Assembly (NCBI GenBank): GCA_002900555.1
Contig: MUGD01000022.1
Location: forward strand, 1-23,096
Length of the DNA stretch: 23,096 bases
From: Thermoplasmata archaeon M9B2D
Lineage (GTDB): Archaea > Thermoplasmatota > E2 > DHVEG-1
Direction: 5' to 3'
Below the pieces are notes generated by a model that saw only the letters and a program-made list of their open reading frames with translations, searched no databases and was not told the origin of the DNA. A program made the translations under genes and the position numbers. Below, one piece after another: positions 8,238 through 15,124 of this stretch (position 1 is its first letter; each line of letters opens with the position of its first letter).

Positions 8238-8310
8238 TTCTGTCATATATTAGCACGGCAATTATTATCAATATTTACTATTGGAAAAATCATTATTTTG
8301 CTTTAGAATT

Positions 8311-8326
8311 CATGTCACTGCCTTCC
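8311..8326 (+). repeat. dispersed intergenic motif, copy 1
   Basis: CATGTCACTGCCTTCC, followed by CCACCCTTATTTTT. It starts 74 nt after tRNA-His and lies about 20 nt before the TATA-like TTTTAAATAA (8348-8357) of the hydrolase gene. It belongs to the nine-copy family with consensus near AACCGTGTCACTGCTTTCC. Confidence 0.65.
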
Positions 8327-8347
8327 CCACCCTTATTTTTTCTAAAC

Positions 8348-8357
8348 TTTTAAATAA
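8348..8357 (+). promoter_or_regulatory. TATA-box candidate for the lipoprotein hydrolase
   Basis: TTTTAAATAA is centred about 58 nt before the ATG at 8411. Initiation about 25 nt downstream would give a leader near 30 nt that includes the GAGG ribosome binding site at 8397-8400. Confidence 0.45.
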
Positions 8358-8410
8358 AATAACATCATACCAAATCCCAGCCGGAATTGTTCAGAAGAGG
8401 AATAAAAAAT

Positions 8411-9742
8411 ATGAAACAAAAAACATGCCTCATAATCATAATTATTTTAATAGGATCTCTTCTTTCTGGATGCACAAAGGAAGAACCGCAACCAACCGTG
8501 AAAACAATTGAAGAAGTGGCTGTTACTATCGTCACCTTGTTGATGGAAAATAATTATACTGGTGTCTATAATTTTTTTAATTCGTCTATCACATCACAAA
8601 TTACAGCTGAAGAATTTGCAGATATCTGGGAGCAACAAGTAACCCCAACGCATGGTACCATCACAAAAATCGGGCAGACACGAATGACGAATGAATCAGG
8701 GTTTTCTATCGTCTATGTCACCTGCAATTTTTCAAAAATAGGTTCTCTTGATATTAAAATTATGTTTAATTCTGATAGGAAGGTCGTTAGCTTAACTGTT
8801 GTCCCGATAGAAGAAGAATTTGAATATACTCCTCCATCATATGCAAATCTTAGTTTATTTACCGAAGAGAATGTGACTGTTGGTTCTGGACAATGGGCAT
8901 TGCCTGCGACCTTAACTCTTCCGAAAGGAACTGGTCCATTTCCTGCAGTCGTTCTTGTACATGGTTCTGGACCAAATGATCGTGATGAAACCTATGGTCC
9001 CAATAAACCGTTTAAGGATATTGCTTGGGGTCTGGCATCAGCTGGTGTGGTAGTATTGCGGTATGAAAAACGGACAAAACAATATCCTGAAGAGTCAGCA
9101 GCTATTCAAAATTTCACAGTGCAGGACGAAACCATAGATGATGCATTGGCGGCAGTGGAACTATTAAATGCTACATCGGCTGTGAATCATTCTGAGATTT
9201 TTGTCCTTGGCCATAGCCTAGGTGGGATGCTCGCACCTCGGATAGCACTCCAAGACAGTATAATCGCAGGGTTGATTATATTAGCTGGACCGACCCGTCA
9301 TCTGGAAGATCTTCTGTTGGAGCAAACACGATATCTGGCAAACTTGAGTGGAACGAACCAAACAGAACAGATTGCAGCCATTGAAGCGCTTGTGCAAAAA
9401 GTGAAATCGCTTGACATCAACGAAAGCGAAAATGTTCTGGGTGCTCCGAAATCCTACTGGGCTGATCTTGCGACATATGATCCTGTAGAAACTGCACGAT
9501 TGTTAGATATCCCTATGTTAATTCTCCAAGGTGAACGGGATTACCAAGTAACGATGACCGATTTTGCACGATGGAATGAAACATTTTCGAATACCCCCTC
9601 TGTTACATTGCGCACCTATCCATCCTTAAATCATTTCTTTATTGTTGGTACAGGCGTTCCAAACAATACTGAATATTTAATTGAAGGCCATGTTTCCGAA
9701 GAAGTTATTTCAGATATTACCGACTGGATAATGCATCAATAA
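8411..9742 (+). CDS. lipoprotein alpha/beta hydrolase with an N-terminal DUF3887-like domain
   Basis: A probable extracytoplasmic esterase or peptidase of the alpha/beta hydrolase fold, 443 residues. The N-terminus MKQKTCLIIIIILIGSLLSGC is a lipoprotein-type signal with an LSGC lipobox. Residues about 30-135 resemble the DUF3887 NTF2-like domain often placed before such hydrolases (growth of a VYNFFN helix, then EEFADIWEQQV and strands). The hydrolase part has the oxyanion region VLVHGSGPNDRDE, the nucleophile elbow GHSLGG with Ser269, a likely acid Asp377 in LQGERDYQV, and His408 in SLNHFF. The triad is complete, so it should be active; the substrate is unknown. An in-frame TTG lies 24 nt upstream, but the ATG gives the better signal peptide and has GAGG at a 10-nt spacing. 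Confidence 0.9.
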   Translation: MKQKTCLIIIIILIGSLLSGCTKEEPQPTVKTIEEVAVTIVTLLMENNYTGVYNFFNSSITSQITAEEFADIWEQQVTPTHGTITKIGQTRMTNESGFSIVYVTCNFSKIGSLDIKIMFNSDRKVVSLTVVPIEEEFEYTPPSYANLSLFTEENVTVGSGQWALPATLTLPKGTGPFPAVVLVHGSGPNDRDETYGPNKPFKDIAWGLASAGVVVLRYEKRTKQYPEESAAIQNFTVQDETIDDALAAVELLNATSAVNHSEIFVLGHSLGGMLAPRIALQDSIIAGLIILAGPTRHLEDLLLEQTRYLANLSGTNQTEQIAAIEALVQKVKSLDINESENVLGAPKSYWADLATYDPVETARLLDIPMLILQGERDYQVTMTDFARWNETFSNTPSVTLRTYPSLNHFFIVGTGVPNNTEYLIEGHVSEEVISDITDWIMHQ

Positions 9743-9780
9743 AGATACGGAGAGAATCTTATCATCAGTAGAAATATTGT

Positions 9781-9801
9781 AAACTGTGTCACTGTTTGTC
9801 C
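9781..9801 (+). repeat. dispersed intergenic motif, copy 2
   Basis: AACTGTGTCACTGTTTGTCC, starting 38 nt after the hydrolase stop codon. It shares GTGTCACTGTTTGTCC and a following TTAATT with copy 8, forming a subgroup. Confidence 0.65.
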
Positions 9802-9855
9802 ATCATTAATTCCCAATAACGTGATACATGTTAGCAAATTAAAACATAGGGCTCT

Positions 9856-9926
9856 CTTGGAGGATAAAATACTTTTTGAACCTTTGTAACACGAGCCCGG
9901 TTCGAGCCCTCTGTCATTCCTTAGCA
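9856..9926 (+). repeat. tRNA-like remnant and 58-nt repeat, copy A
   Basis: Positions 9856-9913 match copy B (13689-13746) at 45 of 58 bases without gaps by hand count. Positions 9896-9926 match the end of tRNA-His plus its 3' flank (8225-8255) at 26 of 31. GGTTCGAGCC looks like a T-arm, and GGGCTC at 9849 could pair with GAGCCC at 9904, but no full cloverleaf can be built. It is read as a tRNA-derived remnant; a small structured RNA is possible. Confidence 0.55.
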
Positions 9927-9960
9927 TTGTTAAAATAAACCTTGAGAATATTAAAACTTG

Positions 9961-9980
9961 AAACTGTGTAACTGCTTACC
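9961..9980 (+). repeat. dispersed intergenic motif, copy 3
   Basis: AAACTGTGTAACTGCTTACC, 52 nt after the tRNA-like remnant A, and followed 34 nt later by a TATA-like TTTAAATAT (10014-10022). Confidence 0.6.
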
Positions 9981-10102
9981 CTTCTTTGGCGTAAAAGTTA
10001 CAATTGATAGTGATTTAAATATCCAGTTCAACCTGGAAATCCATCGAACATGTAAAAGATTGATGATTTTTTCATGATATGTACGAATTTCTTGTTGAAT
10101 AT

Positions 10103-10112
10103 TTTATATATT
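10103..10112 (+). promoter_or_regulatory. TATA-box candidate for the GNAT gene
   Basis: TTTATATATT is centred about 51 nt before the ATG at 10159, giving an expected leader near 25 nt. Confidence 0.45.
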
Positions 10113-10158
10113 TTACAACGGAATAACTGTCAATAAAATCATTACTCCGGATGAGGAA

Positions 10159-10710
10159 ATGACATTACAAAATCAAGTTACAGAAAAACAAAATTCCAAA
10201 AAAAACCATATGAACCTTGAAATCGTAGAATACAAACCGGAGTATAAAAAAAATTACAAAGATTTAAATTATGAATGGCTCAACAAATATTTTGAAGTTG
10301 AATCATCCGATAAAAAAATCTTATTCAACCCTGAAACGGAAATCATCGATAAAAATGGCTTTATTTTTTTTGCGCTTTGTGAAGATAAAGTCGTAGGTAC
10401 ATGTACCCTTATCCGGCATGATGACGCAAACTATGAGCTTTCGAAGCTATGCGTGACCGAAAAATATCAAAGAAAAGGTATTGGAGAAAAGTTAATTGAT
10501 AGAGCGATTTCAAAAGCCTGTCAAGTGGGATGTCAAAAAATTTTTTTATCAACAAATCGAAAACTTATTGTAGCATACAATCTGTATAGAAAAAAAGGAT
10601 TTACGATTATTAAAAATCCGCACGTTTTCACCTCAAACTATAAACGTGAATCAATTTATATGTATCTTGATTTACTTTTTACTTCCGATGAAGTAATGTT
10701 AAGAAAATAA
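10159..10710 (+). CDS. GNAT-family N-acetyltransferase
   Basis: A cytoplasmic acetyl-CoA-dependent acyltransferase of up to 183 residues. The central acetyl-CoA site is clear: a strand ELSKLCVTEKYQ followed by the pyrophosphate loop QRKGIG (residues 104-109) and helix EKLIDRAISKA, preceded by IFFALCEDKVVGTCTLI, and followed by IFLSTNRKLIVAYNLYRKKGF, the usual motif B with its Tyr. The start is uncertain: ATG 10159 has GAGG only 2 nt away, and ATG 10210 (MNLEIVEYKPEY) gives the family-typical N-terminus but lacks a good ribosome binding site. The substrate cannot be told from sequence. It ends 7 nt from the end of the convergent regulator gene. Confidence 0.85.
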   Translation: MTLQNQVTEKQNSKKNHMNLEIVEYKPEYKKNYKDLNYEWLNKYFEVESSDKKILFNPETEIIDKNGFIFFALCEDKVVGTCTLIRHDDANYELSKLCVTEKYQRKGIGEKLIDRAISKACQVGCQKIFLSTNRKLIVAYNLYRKKGFTIIKNPHVFTSNYKRESIYMYLDLLFTSDEVMLRK

Positions 10711-10717
10711 TCCAACA

Positions 10718-11692
10718 TTACAAATCAAATTTTGGGTTATAGTCTTGTTTATAAATCTCAGGATAACTAAAAGTCATATGATTTTTTATATCATCAGGAA
10801 ATTTATCGTAAATATCTTTTATAATAAAGTGAAGTTCGTTAAAATTTTTGCTATGGTAATTAAGGCTAAGGTCGCAATCATCAATCACTTCGCTTACACT
10901 AATAAGATATGGATTTCTTTTTACGTAGCTAAGGATTTGATACAATTTATCATAATTTTTTAGATTAAAATGAACATTAAATAACTGAAGCCCTAATTTC
11001 AAATAATCGATATTTATCCGATAACCGTTGATTACCTTCATAGCTTCCAGTTTTTTTATTCTATTCGCTATCGTTGTCGATGAAGTGTTTAGATCATCTG
11101 CGATGTCGATGATTGGTTTCCGTGAGTTTAATGAAATATGCCGAAGAATTGCTTTGTCCGTCTCATCGATTTCAACTGTTGTACCACCATCAACAAGCTC
11201 ATGTTTCAGTCGCTGGCTCATATCTTCTTCTTCGATGAGATACGAAATCGGAAGATAGTATGTCTTTGTGAAAAATGAGATGAGAGCATTTTGAAAATAA
11301 AATCGAAATCTGCGAAGGGTTTGTTTCCAGAATGAAAAAAATTGATTCATATTATTTACAGAAAAAAGAACGATAAGGTCGAATTTTCCTTGGATATTTG
11401 CTATAAACCATGCTTGTTTGCTGTTGATAAAATAGTTGATGATGTTATTTTCAATATCCGGAGTATAATATTGATAATTAACATAAATGCCGAGATTAAT
11501 ATACCCAAGTTTATAGAAATCAATGGATGTGAAAAAATTTTTAATAATACCCGTTTTTACTAGTCGGTCTATTCGATATTGGACAACATTTTTCGTGAGT
11601 CGAACCTTAGATCCAATCGTATTGAGTGACTGACGTGAATTTAAATCAAGCTGATAGAGAATTTTCTTGTCTTTCATATCAAGTGGAAACAT
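10718..11692 (-). CDS. Lrp/AsnC-like transcription regulator with two HTH domains in tandem
   Basis: The 324-residue product looks like two Lrp-type halves joined head to tail. Half one has an HTH near residues 6-52 (LDMKDKKILYQLDLNSRQSL, then TKNVVQYRIDRLVKTGII) and an alpha/beta region to about 150. Half two has a more canonical AsnC HTH at about 177-225 (IDETDKAILRHISLNSRKPI, then SSTTIANRIKKLEAMKVI) and a second alpha/beta region. Single-unit Lrp proteins are about 150 residues. An upstream in-frame TTG (11707) is possible, but ATG 11692 is preferred because a TATA-like ATATTTATATTA lies about 28 nt upstream, suiting a leaderless mRNA. It is divergent from the propeller gene and convergent with the GNAT gene; its target is unknown. 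Confidence 0.85.
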   Translation of the reverse strand: MFPLDMKDKKILYQLDLNSRQSLNTIGSKVRLTKNVVQYRIDRLVKTGIIKNFFTSIDFYKLGYINLGIYVNYQYYTPDIENNIINYFINSKQAWFIANIQGKFDLIVLFSVNNMNQFFSFWKQTLRRFRFYFQNALISFFTKTYYLPISYLIEEEDMSQRLKHELVDGGTTVEIDETDKAILRHISLNSRKPIIDIADDLNTSSTTIANRIKKLEAMKVINGYRINIDYLKLGLQLFNVHFNLKNYDKLYQILSYVKRNPYLISVSEVIDDCDLSLNYHSKNFNELHFIIKDIYDKFPDDIKNHMTFSYPEIYKQDYNPKFDL

Positions 11693-11713
11693 CGTTGGAC
11701 ATATCAAATAAAT

Positions 11714-11725
11714 TAATATAAATAT
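11714..11725 (-). promoter_or_regulatory. TATA box for the tandem-HTH regulator
   Basis: On the - strand ATATTTATATTA is centred about 28 nt before ATG 11692, so transcription should begin at or next to the start codon. The 11693-11958 gap is the shared divergent regulatory region with the propeller gene and contains no motif copy. Confidence 0.5.
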
Positions 11726-11958
11726 GTTTTGTTTGACTGAAATTGATTCGCAATTTTAAAAATTTTTTTTTATCAGAGTTCAGATCGGGATAGTTCTATC
11801 GAAAACATAAATCATTAAAAATACCATGTATGACTTTTATTTTGAAGATTTTATTGGTCGATACAATAAAAGATGCATTTCTTTTTTTATTTTGTACAAA
11901 TTTCTAAAAGATATCATTAAAAACGTTCAAGAAATTTCTGTACCACGAGGTAAAAAAA

Positions 11959-13599
11959 ATGATAAAAACAAAAGTGTTAATCATAATAGGAATCGTAATA
12001 ATCGTAAGTTTCGGAAATACTGTTTTTGGGAAAGAATCTACATCTACTCTCTCGCTTAAAAGCGAAATGAACGCGCTTTTAATAGAATCGGGTCCTCAGG
12101 AAGAATGGAATGTAACTTTCGGAGGAGATAAATATGATTTATTTTTTACAGTACAAGAAACATCTGATGGCTGTTTTATTGCCTGTGGCGGCACAAATGC
12201 AACAGGGTTTGATATTGGGGGCGATTGTTGGTTAGTAAAAACTGACGCAAACGGCAATATGCTCTGGAATAAAACATTTGGAGGAAGTAAAACCGAGAAT
12301 GGACATGGCCTTCTACAAACAATAGACGGGGGATTTATTATTTCAGCAATAACAGAATCATTTGGGGCTGGCTCTGCTGACGTATGGGTAATCAAAACCG
12401 ATGTCACGGGAAACGAAGAATGGAACAAGACATATGGTGGATCTTCATATGATTCAATTGGAAAAACCATCACTCAAACACCAGATGGGGGATATCTCAT
12501 CGCAGGAAGTACCCAATCCTTTGGATTTGGTGGTCGTGACGGATGGCTAATAAAAATTAACACAACGGGTTACGAGCAATGGAATAAGACCTATGGAACA
12601 GAATACAATGAACATTTTTGGGAGGCACATTTGACTTCTGATGGCGGGTTTATAATGATAGGTTTTGTTGATAACAGTTCAGCTCAAAGGCGTGATGCAT
12701 GGATCGTGAAAACAGATTCCAATGGCGTTACCGAGTGGGAAAAACTAATTGGTCCTGCAAACCAAGGTCTTAGCATACAACAAACAGCGGATAATGGATA
12801 TCTATTATTGGCAGAAGTAAAAGATACCGTCTACGGTGGTTATCTGAACGCCTGGATGGTCAAAATAGACCAAAATGGAAATGAACAATGGAACAAATTA
12901 TTTATCACACCAAAAGGAGACGACTGTTTTGCAGTACACCATACGATTAAACCTTTATCGGATGGTTGCTTCATTATGACAGGAATAACCAATGGTAAGA
13001 TACCGGTATATTCCATTGGAGATTTATGGCTGACAAAAACTGATGAAAATGGCAACATACTATGGGAAAAAATCATTGGAGGACCCCAGTACGATTCAAC
13101 ATACTCCGTTTATGGTACATCCGATGGGGGATTCATTGTTTCTGGGATGACTTACTCCTATGGATCCGGTGATAATTTTAACGCTTGGTTAGTAAAAATA
13201 TCTGATTATGACAATCAACGACCTAATAAACCCGAAAAACCAACTGGTAAAATACGAGGAAAAACTGGTACTGAATATACCTATACCAGTAGTTGTATCG
13301 AGCCAGATGGAGAACCGCTCTATTTCATTTGGGACTGGGGCAATAATAATTATACCTATTGGATTGGCCCTTCTAACTCTGGTGAGCTTGCGGAGGCAAC
13401 CTATAATTGGACGCAGAAAGGTGAGTATTTAGTGCGAGTAAAAACAAAAGACATCTTTGGTGGAGAAAGTATCTGGTCAGATCCCTTGACGATAACCATG
13501 CCATATTCTTATAGTATACCTAAACCACGATTCTTAGAATTTTTATTTCAGCGATTTCCTAATGCCTTCCCGATTTTACGACATCTGATGGGATATTAA
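11959..13599 (+). CDS. secreted seven-repeat beta-propeller protein with a C-terminal Ig/PKD-like domain
   Basis: A 546-residue exported protein, presumably on the cell surface. Residues 1-24 form a signal peptide (MIKTKVLIIIGIVIIVSFGN). Seven repeats of 51-58 residues follow, each beginning with a W-[NE]-K pattern (near W50, W103, W155, W208, W260, W311, W369) and containing a GG..YD turn, a TSDGGFI strand, G-T-S-G turns and AWLVKTD.NGN. Seven units suggest a seven-bladed propeller. Residues about 422-516 form an Ig/PKD-like domain with FIWDWGN. The tail ends FLEFLFQRFPNAFPILRHLM, possibly a sorting or anchoring signal. The start has GAGGT at 7-nt spacing. Binding partner or activity is unknown. 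It is divergent from the tandem regulator and followed closely by motif copy 4. Confidence 0.85.
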   Translation: MIKTKVLIIIGIVIIVSFGNTVFGKESTSTLSLKSEMNALLIESGPQEEWNVTFGGDKYDLFFTVQETSDGCFIACGGTNATGFDIGGDCWLVKTDANGNMLWNKTFGGSKTENGHGLLQTIDGGFIISAITESFGAGSADVWVIKTDVTGNEEWNKTYGGSSYDSIGKTITQTPDGGYLIAGSTQSFGFGGRDGWLIKINTTGYEQWNKTYGTEYNEHFWEAHLTSDGGFIMIGFVDNSSAQRRDAWIVKTDSNGVTEWEKLIGPANQGLSIQQTADNGYLLLAEVKDTVYGGYLNAWMVKIDQNGNEQWNKLFITPKGDDCFAVHHTIKPLSDGCFIMTGITNGKIPVYSIGDLWLTKTDENGNILWEKIIGGPQYDSTYSVYGTSDGGFIVSGMTYSYGSGDNFNAWLVKISDYDNQRPNKPEKPTGKIRGKTGTEYTYTSSCIEPDGEPLYFIWDWGNNNYTYWIGPSNSGELAEATYNWTQKGEYLVRVKTKDIFGGESIWSDPLTITMPYSYSIPKPRFLEFLFQRFPNAFPILRHLMGY

Positions 13600-13616
13600 A
13601 TCCCATTTCTTTTCTT

Positions 13617-13636
13617 TAATCGTGTTACTGCTTTCC
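13617..13636 (+). repeat. dispersed intergenic motif, copy 4
   Basis: TAATCGTGTTACTGCTTTCC, starting 17 nt after the propeller gene stop codon and preceded by a T-rich run (TTCTTTTCTTT) that could end its transcript. Confidence 0.65.
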
Positions 13637-13688
13637 TTTATAAATTAATTTTCTAATTTCATGTTAACATGGATAAAATTAGGAGCGT

Positions 13689-13746
13689 CTTGGACGGAAA
13701 AATATTTTTTAAACCTTTGGAATGCGAGCCTGGTTCGGTCCCCTTG
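13689..13746 (+). repeat. tRNA-like remnant and 58-nt repeat, copy B
   Basis: Matches copy A (9856-9913) at 45 of 58 bases without gaps by hand count. It shares CTTGGA, an AAAATA...TTTTT core, AACCTTTG and the T-arm-like GAGCCTGGTTCGG. The GGGCTC/GAGCCC pairing possible in copy A is lost, so a conserved acceptor stem is not supported. Confidence 0.55.
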
Positions 13747-13816
13747 TTCTTTTTTCCATGCTTAAAATGAGAGAAGATTTATTGTTTTTACAAAAAGTAT
13801 CATTGCTATTTCTTAG

Positions 13817-13836
13817 AAAACGTGTCATTACTTCCC
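13817..13836 (+). repeat. dispersed intergenic motif, copy 5
   Basis: AAAACGTGTCATTACTTCCC, then CACCACCTTATTTC. It shares the CCAC..CCTTATTT extension with copies 1, 6 and 7, and lies 25-50 nt before the TATA-like sequences of the next gene. Confidence 0.6.
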
Positions 13837-13907
13837 CACCACCTTATTTCTGATGGTATTCTTTTTATAGGAGAACAACGTTATAAAAAAGTAGGGGCAG
13901 GAAAGAT

Positions 13908-14951
13908 ATGGAAAGAACACCTCTTGTTAGCAAATGCTTGGCTGTTGGAATCATTCTTTTGTTTGTTGGAACCTGCATAGTTCCTGCGACAATGTCAGAA
14001 CACACTCTTAGTAATAATTACAATGTATCCTTCTTAAATTGCTCTATAAAGCATTATGACAATAATACAGAAGCGCCTTTACCTATTTTACCATGGATTC
14101 CCCATCGTCCGATTTGGATTTACGGAAACAAGGATCTTACCCGATGGAAAGGGGTACGAAGTGGGAATGGAACAAAGGATGATCCGTACATTATTTCAAG
14201 ATGGTTTATTACTGGGATTTTTTATTACAAATTTGGTTTTGGAAACGGATATGGAATTACAATAGCGAATACTGACAAATATATCGTTATTCGAGATAAC
14301 TTTCTCAAAAATTGGAGAAGTTGTGGCTTACCATATAGTACAGCAATCTATCTTTATAATACAAAAAATGTGACAATAGAAAATAATTGGATACGTCAGT
14401 GTAACCGTGCAATCCATTTCTTAGAGAGTAACACTGGCACGATAATACGAAACAATTCAATCTTTAATGTTGATAGTTACACCATTATTGGTGATGGTGG
14501 TGTAATTGAAAACAACACCTTGTCAGATTGCGACCTTGCGATAAAATGCTCAAACTCAGTCATTCAATATAATCAGGTGGTCAATTCAGTTGTTGGTATT
14601 GGGACGACAGGACCATGTATTATCTCTCATAACGACCTAATTCAAAACGAGGTAGGAATCGGATGCTACTGGGCACCGCACTCCTGTACGATTATTAATA
14701 ATAATATCTATAGCAACCGTAAAGGACTTTATCTCATTGATGGAAGTAAACCAGTAATCCATTACAACAATTTTGGTTATAATGATGGTGGGGTCACTTA
14801 TCTGGGAACATTTATTCTAAATGGTACTATGAATTGGTGGGGAGCAGCAAATGGTCCAAGCGGAAGTGGACCGGGGGATGGGGTTCCTGTTTGTGACTAT
14901 CTGATTTATGATCCCTGGTTGACCGAACCAAATCCAGATGCTGGAAGATAA
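13908..14951 (+). CDS. secreted NosD-like right-handed beta-helix protein
   Basis: A 347-residue exported protein of the parallel beta-helix (PbH1/NosD-like) type, probably a surface or extracellular carbohydrate-binding protein. Residues 1-28 are a signal peptide (KCLAVGIILLFVGTCIV core). An entry segment near residues 78-100, WKGVRSGNGTKDDPYIISRW, is typical of archaeal NosD-like proteins. From about 115 to 310 there are imperfect 20-25-residue coils marked by N-N-x-I/W and V-T/I-I-x-N-N patterns (VTIENNWI, GTIIRNNSI, GVIENNTL, CTIINNNIY). The end NWWGAANGPSG with GPGDGV and a DPWL motif is common in this family. There is no membrane anchor, so it may be released or held by other surface proteins. 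The metal-binding role of true NosD should not be assumed. Confidence 0.85.
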   Translation: MERTPLVSKCLAVGIILLFVGTCIVPATMSEHTLSNNYNVSFLNCSIKHYDNNTEAPLPILPWIPHRPIWIYGNKDLTRWKGVRSGNGTKDDPYIISRWFITGIFYYKFGFGNGYGITIANTDKYIVIRDNFLKNWRSCGLPYSTAIYLYNTKNVTIENNWIRQCNRAIHFLESNTGTIIRNNSIFNVDSYTIIGDGGVIENNTLSDCDLAIKCSNSVIQYNQVVNSVVGIGTTGPCIISHNDLIQNEVGIGCYWAPHSCTIINNNIYSNRKGLYLIDGSKPVIHYNNFGYNDGGVTYLGTFILNGTMNWWGAANGPSGSGPGDGVPVCDYLIYDPWLTEPNPDAGR

Positions 14952-15016
14952 CTATTCACTTTAAATAAAATAGACTATTTGAAATTGTCGAAAATGATGC
15001 CCCTGCGGAAATAAGA

Positions 15017-15036
15017 AACCGTGTCACTGCTTCTAC
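15017..15036 (+). repeat. dispersed intergenic motif, copy 6
   Basis: AACCGTGTCACTGCTTCTAC, then ATCCCTTATTTTTA. It starts 65 nt after the beta-helix stop codon and 28 nt before the TATA-like TTTAAATAAA (15064-15073). Confidence 0.65.
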
Positions 15037-15063
15037 ATCCCTTATTTTTATAAAAACATAACA

Positions 15064-15073
15064 TTTAAATAAA
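15064..15073 (+). promoter_or_regulatory. TATA-box candidate for the PKD protein
   Basis: TTTAAATAAA is centred 57 nt before the ATG. Initiation about 25 nt downstream gives a leader of about 30 nt containing the GGAGG at 15110-15114. Confidence 0.45.
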
Positions 15074-15124
15074 CAAAGACAATATTAATGTATAACTTAT
15101 CATAACAGTGGAGGAACAAAGAAA

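Larger units (their letters stand above)
9743..10158. other. intergenic repeat region with two motif copies and a tRNA-like remnant
   Basis: There is no gene. In order it holds motif copy 2, a 58-nt element ending in a tRNA T-arm-like sequence, a flank resembling the tRNA-His 3' flank, motif copy 3, and an AT-rich promoter zone with TTTATATATT at 10103-10112 for the GNAT gene. The same order is found at 13600-13907. Confidence 0.6.
13600..13907. other. intergenic repeat region, second copy of the arrangement seen at 9743-10158
   Basis: There is no gene. In order it holds motif copy 4, the 58-nt element copy B with its T-arm-like end, an AT-rich spacer, motif copy 5, and TATA-like sequences (13862-13870 and 13881-13890) for the beta-helix gene. 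Confidence 0.6.

Noticed and set aside
9849..9909. A complete second tRNA gene bracketed by GGGCTC and GAGCCC
   Set aside because: The acceptor halves could pair and a T-arm-like sequence exists, but no D arm or anticodon arm can be drawn, the length is short, and copy B at 13689 loses the pairing.
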